DNA of 64,000 nucleotides. It comes from Porites lobata. Its lineage: Eukaryota; Cnidaria; Anthozoa; Scleractinia; Poritidae. The notes under the pieces were generated by a model. It was not told the DNA's origin and did not search any database. It saw only the letters and a list, made by a program, of their open reading frames with translations. Shown here in pieces: positions 62,900 through 64,000 of this stretch. Where the stretch lies: the NCBI GenBank assembly GCA_942486035.1, contig CALNXK010000151.1, positions 355,001-419,000 on the forward strand, written 5' to 3'. Each line of letters opens with the position of its first letter. Position 1 is the stretch's first letter. The position numbers and the translations under genes are program-made.

Positions 62900-64000
62900 A
62901 CTACAATTTTGAGTCACAAGCTAAGTTTGATTTAAGCCATATGGGAAACAACGAACTTAAGATCAATGGAAAACTACGCACAAAAATATGCTGTGATCTT
63001 GGAACTTGCCACGAACAGGCGGGTAACCGGAATGAGCCTCTACAACACGCGCGGATCTTCTGAAAGAATGACCTTAGTACAACGAGCTAAAGTCAATCTT
63101 TAAGTTATTTTAATATCTTATCTGTGTTTCTCTTTGTGACCTCCTTACAGTAAACCGTGTAACAAAATGAGCTAGCACAGAAAAAAAAAATGGTGAAATG
63201 GTGTCTCCATACTAAGCTCTTTAAACATGGGTAAAACATCTTTCGTAATTTCTCAGGAATAGTTCTCCGTGAGTTTTCGCTATAAACCCATAAATGCCGT
63301 GCATGACTGACATTTGCGAATAGACTGATCTCGCTGAATACTGAGTCTTGTTTAATAGTGGGATTCTCTCTATTTACTCTGGTCTAACCAGGCAGTTCTG
63401 ACTACCAATGATAAGCAGCCTTGGTAGCTTATGTTATAGGCTTACCTATAAGGTATAAGAAATATATGGGCGAGATAAGCGCCGATGTGTGCGCACGTCT
63501 TCCTCCCTCGCAGTCTTTCCCGAAAGCGCCCTAAATTTCACATACACTTGCTTGGCAGACTTGAGCCTTAGCGAGCGATATTTTAAAATGTTACTACCCC
63601 ATTTTATTTGAGTCTTCTGGCTTATCTACTGAATGGTTTCGATTTACATTTGAAAACCAGCATTCCACGGGTTGCCGGAATACTCAGTACTGAACACCTC
63701 TTGACTGAGCAACCTAATTTAAATTAGTGTACTTTACACTCACTATCTGTCTTCTCATTGCCTAAGAAAAAAAATCGGCGCAACCTACAGATCAGATAGT
63801 TATCTGCTAGCAAATAACTGACTAATCTGTAGGTTGCGCGCGCAATGCATGATTCCAATGATAATATCAATTCAGGTTCCTTGCGACGGTGTGTTTGTCG
63901 TTATTTTCTCAAAACAATCTATAACAAGACGCTACGGAGTGTACACTTCGGCGCCGTGGTTGTAGAACTAATTAATTGTAAATGCGGAGGAATAGTAAGA
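62900..64000. repeat. A-gene upstream block without its A gene (copy 3)
   Basis: Collinear with 43850-45010 and 51710-52850, including the 58-bp palindrome at 63782-63835. No A gene precedes it; the B2 promoter flank joins it directly through the 62659-62898 repeat, so an A gene may have been deleted here. Confidence 0.8.
63782..63835. repeat. Palindrome centred on GCTAGC, copy 3
   Basis: AACCTACAGAT and ATCTGTAGGTT-like arms are kept, with a 4-bp shorter core than at 44863-44920. Confidence 0.75.

Overview
Nature of the DNA. This is eukaryotic nuclear DNA, AT-rich and dense in miniature inverted-repeat elements (MITEs). It has one intron-rich gene on the + strand and a long tandem array of intronless membrane-protein genes on the - strand. 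The multi-exon MULE/SWIM gene, the hAT fossil and the many palindromic MITEs suggest an anthozoan cnidarian, probably a stony coral. That assignment is inference from gene style and repeats, not from a marker gene.

Layout. Positions 1-8000 hold the 3' part of one 14-exon gene. Its exons splice into a single 1391-residue open frame: a papain-like cysteine-protease-like domain, five two-exon repeat cassettes, a MULE-type DDE transposase core, a SWIM zinc finger and a Cys/His-rich tail. From 8.5 to 14.8 kb there are MITEs, a tRNA-like relic and tandem repeats. They surround a chimeric, C-terminally truncated family member (10.4-11.5 kb) whose tail is a coding 21-bp minisatellite.

From 14.8 kb to the right edge lies the array, all on the - strand. 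It has nine intact single-exon genes, one frameshifted copy and six pseudogene fragments. They encode an unrecognised multi-pass membrane family of about 514-530 residues. Two subfamilies alternate: A (starts MGxALS, ends with a sequon-Cys tail) and B (starts MGAAPF or MAATPF, ends GPFSKF). The cleanest case is two A-B dyads with a period near 7.8 kb (41979-48092 and 49835-55814). The spaces between genes are themselves duplicated blocks, differing by MITE insertions and deletions. Some of these give perfect empty-site/filled-site pairs, for example a piggyBac-like element in TTAA at 59656-60375.

How the genes may work together. All family members share a cytosolic-looking acidic N-terminal tail, a basic motif before the first membrane segment, a first loop with a Cys and an NWT sequon, about 9-11 membrane segments, and a C-tail with an invariant Cys. 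B genes have a TATA box almost exactly 92 bp upstream of the ATG. In two A genes the best TATA-like site is a weaker TGTAAAG at 106-107 bp. This looks like a lineage-specific, birth-and-death, gene-converting surface or organelle membrane family. I cannot name its function.
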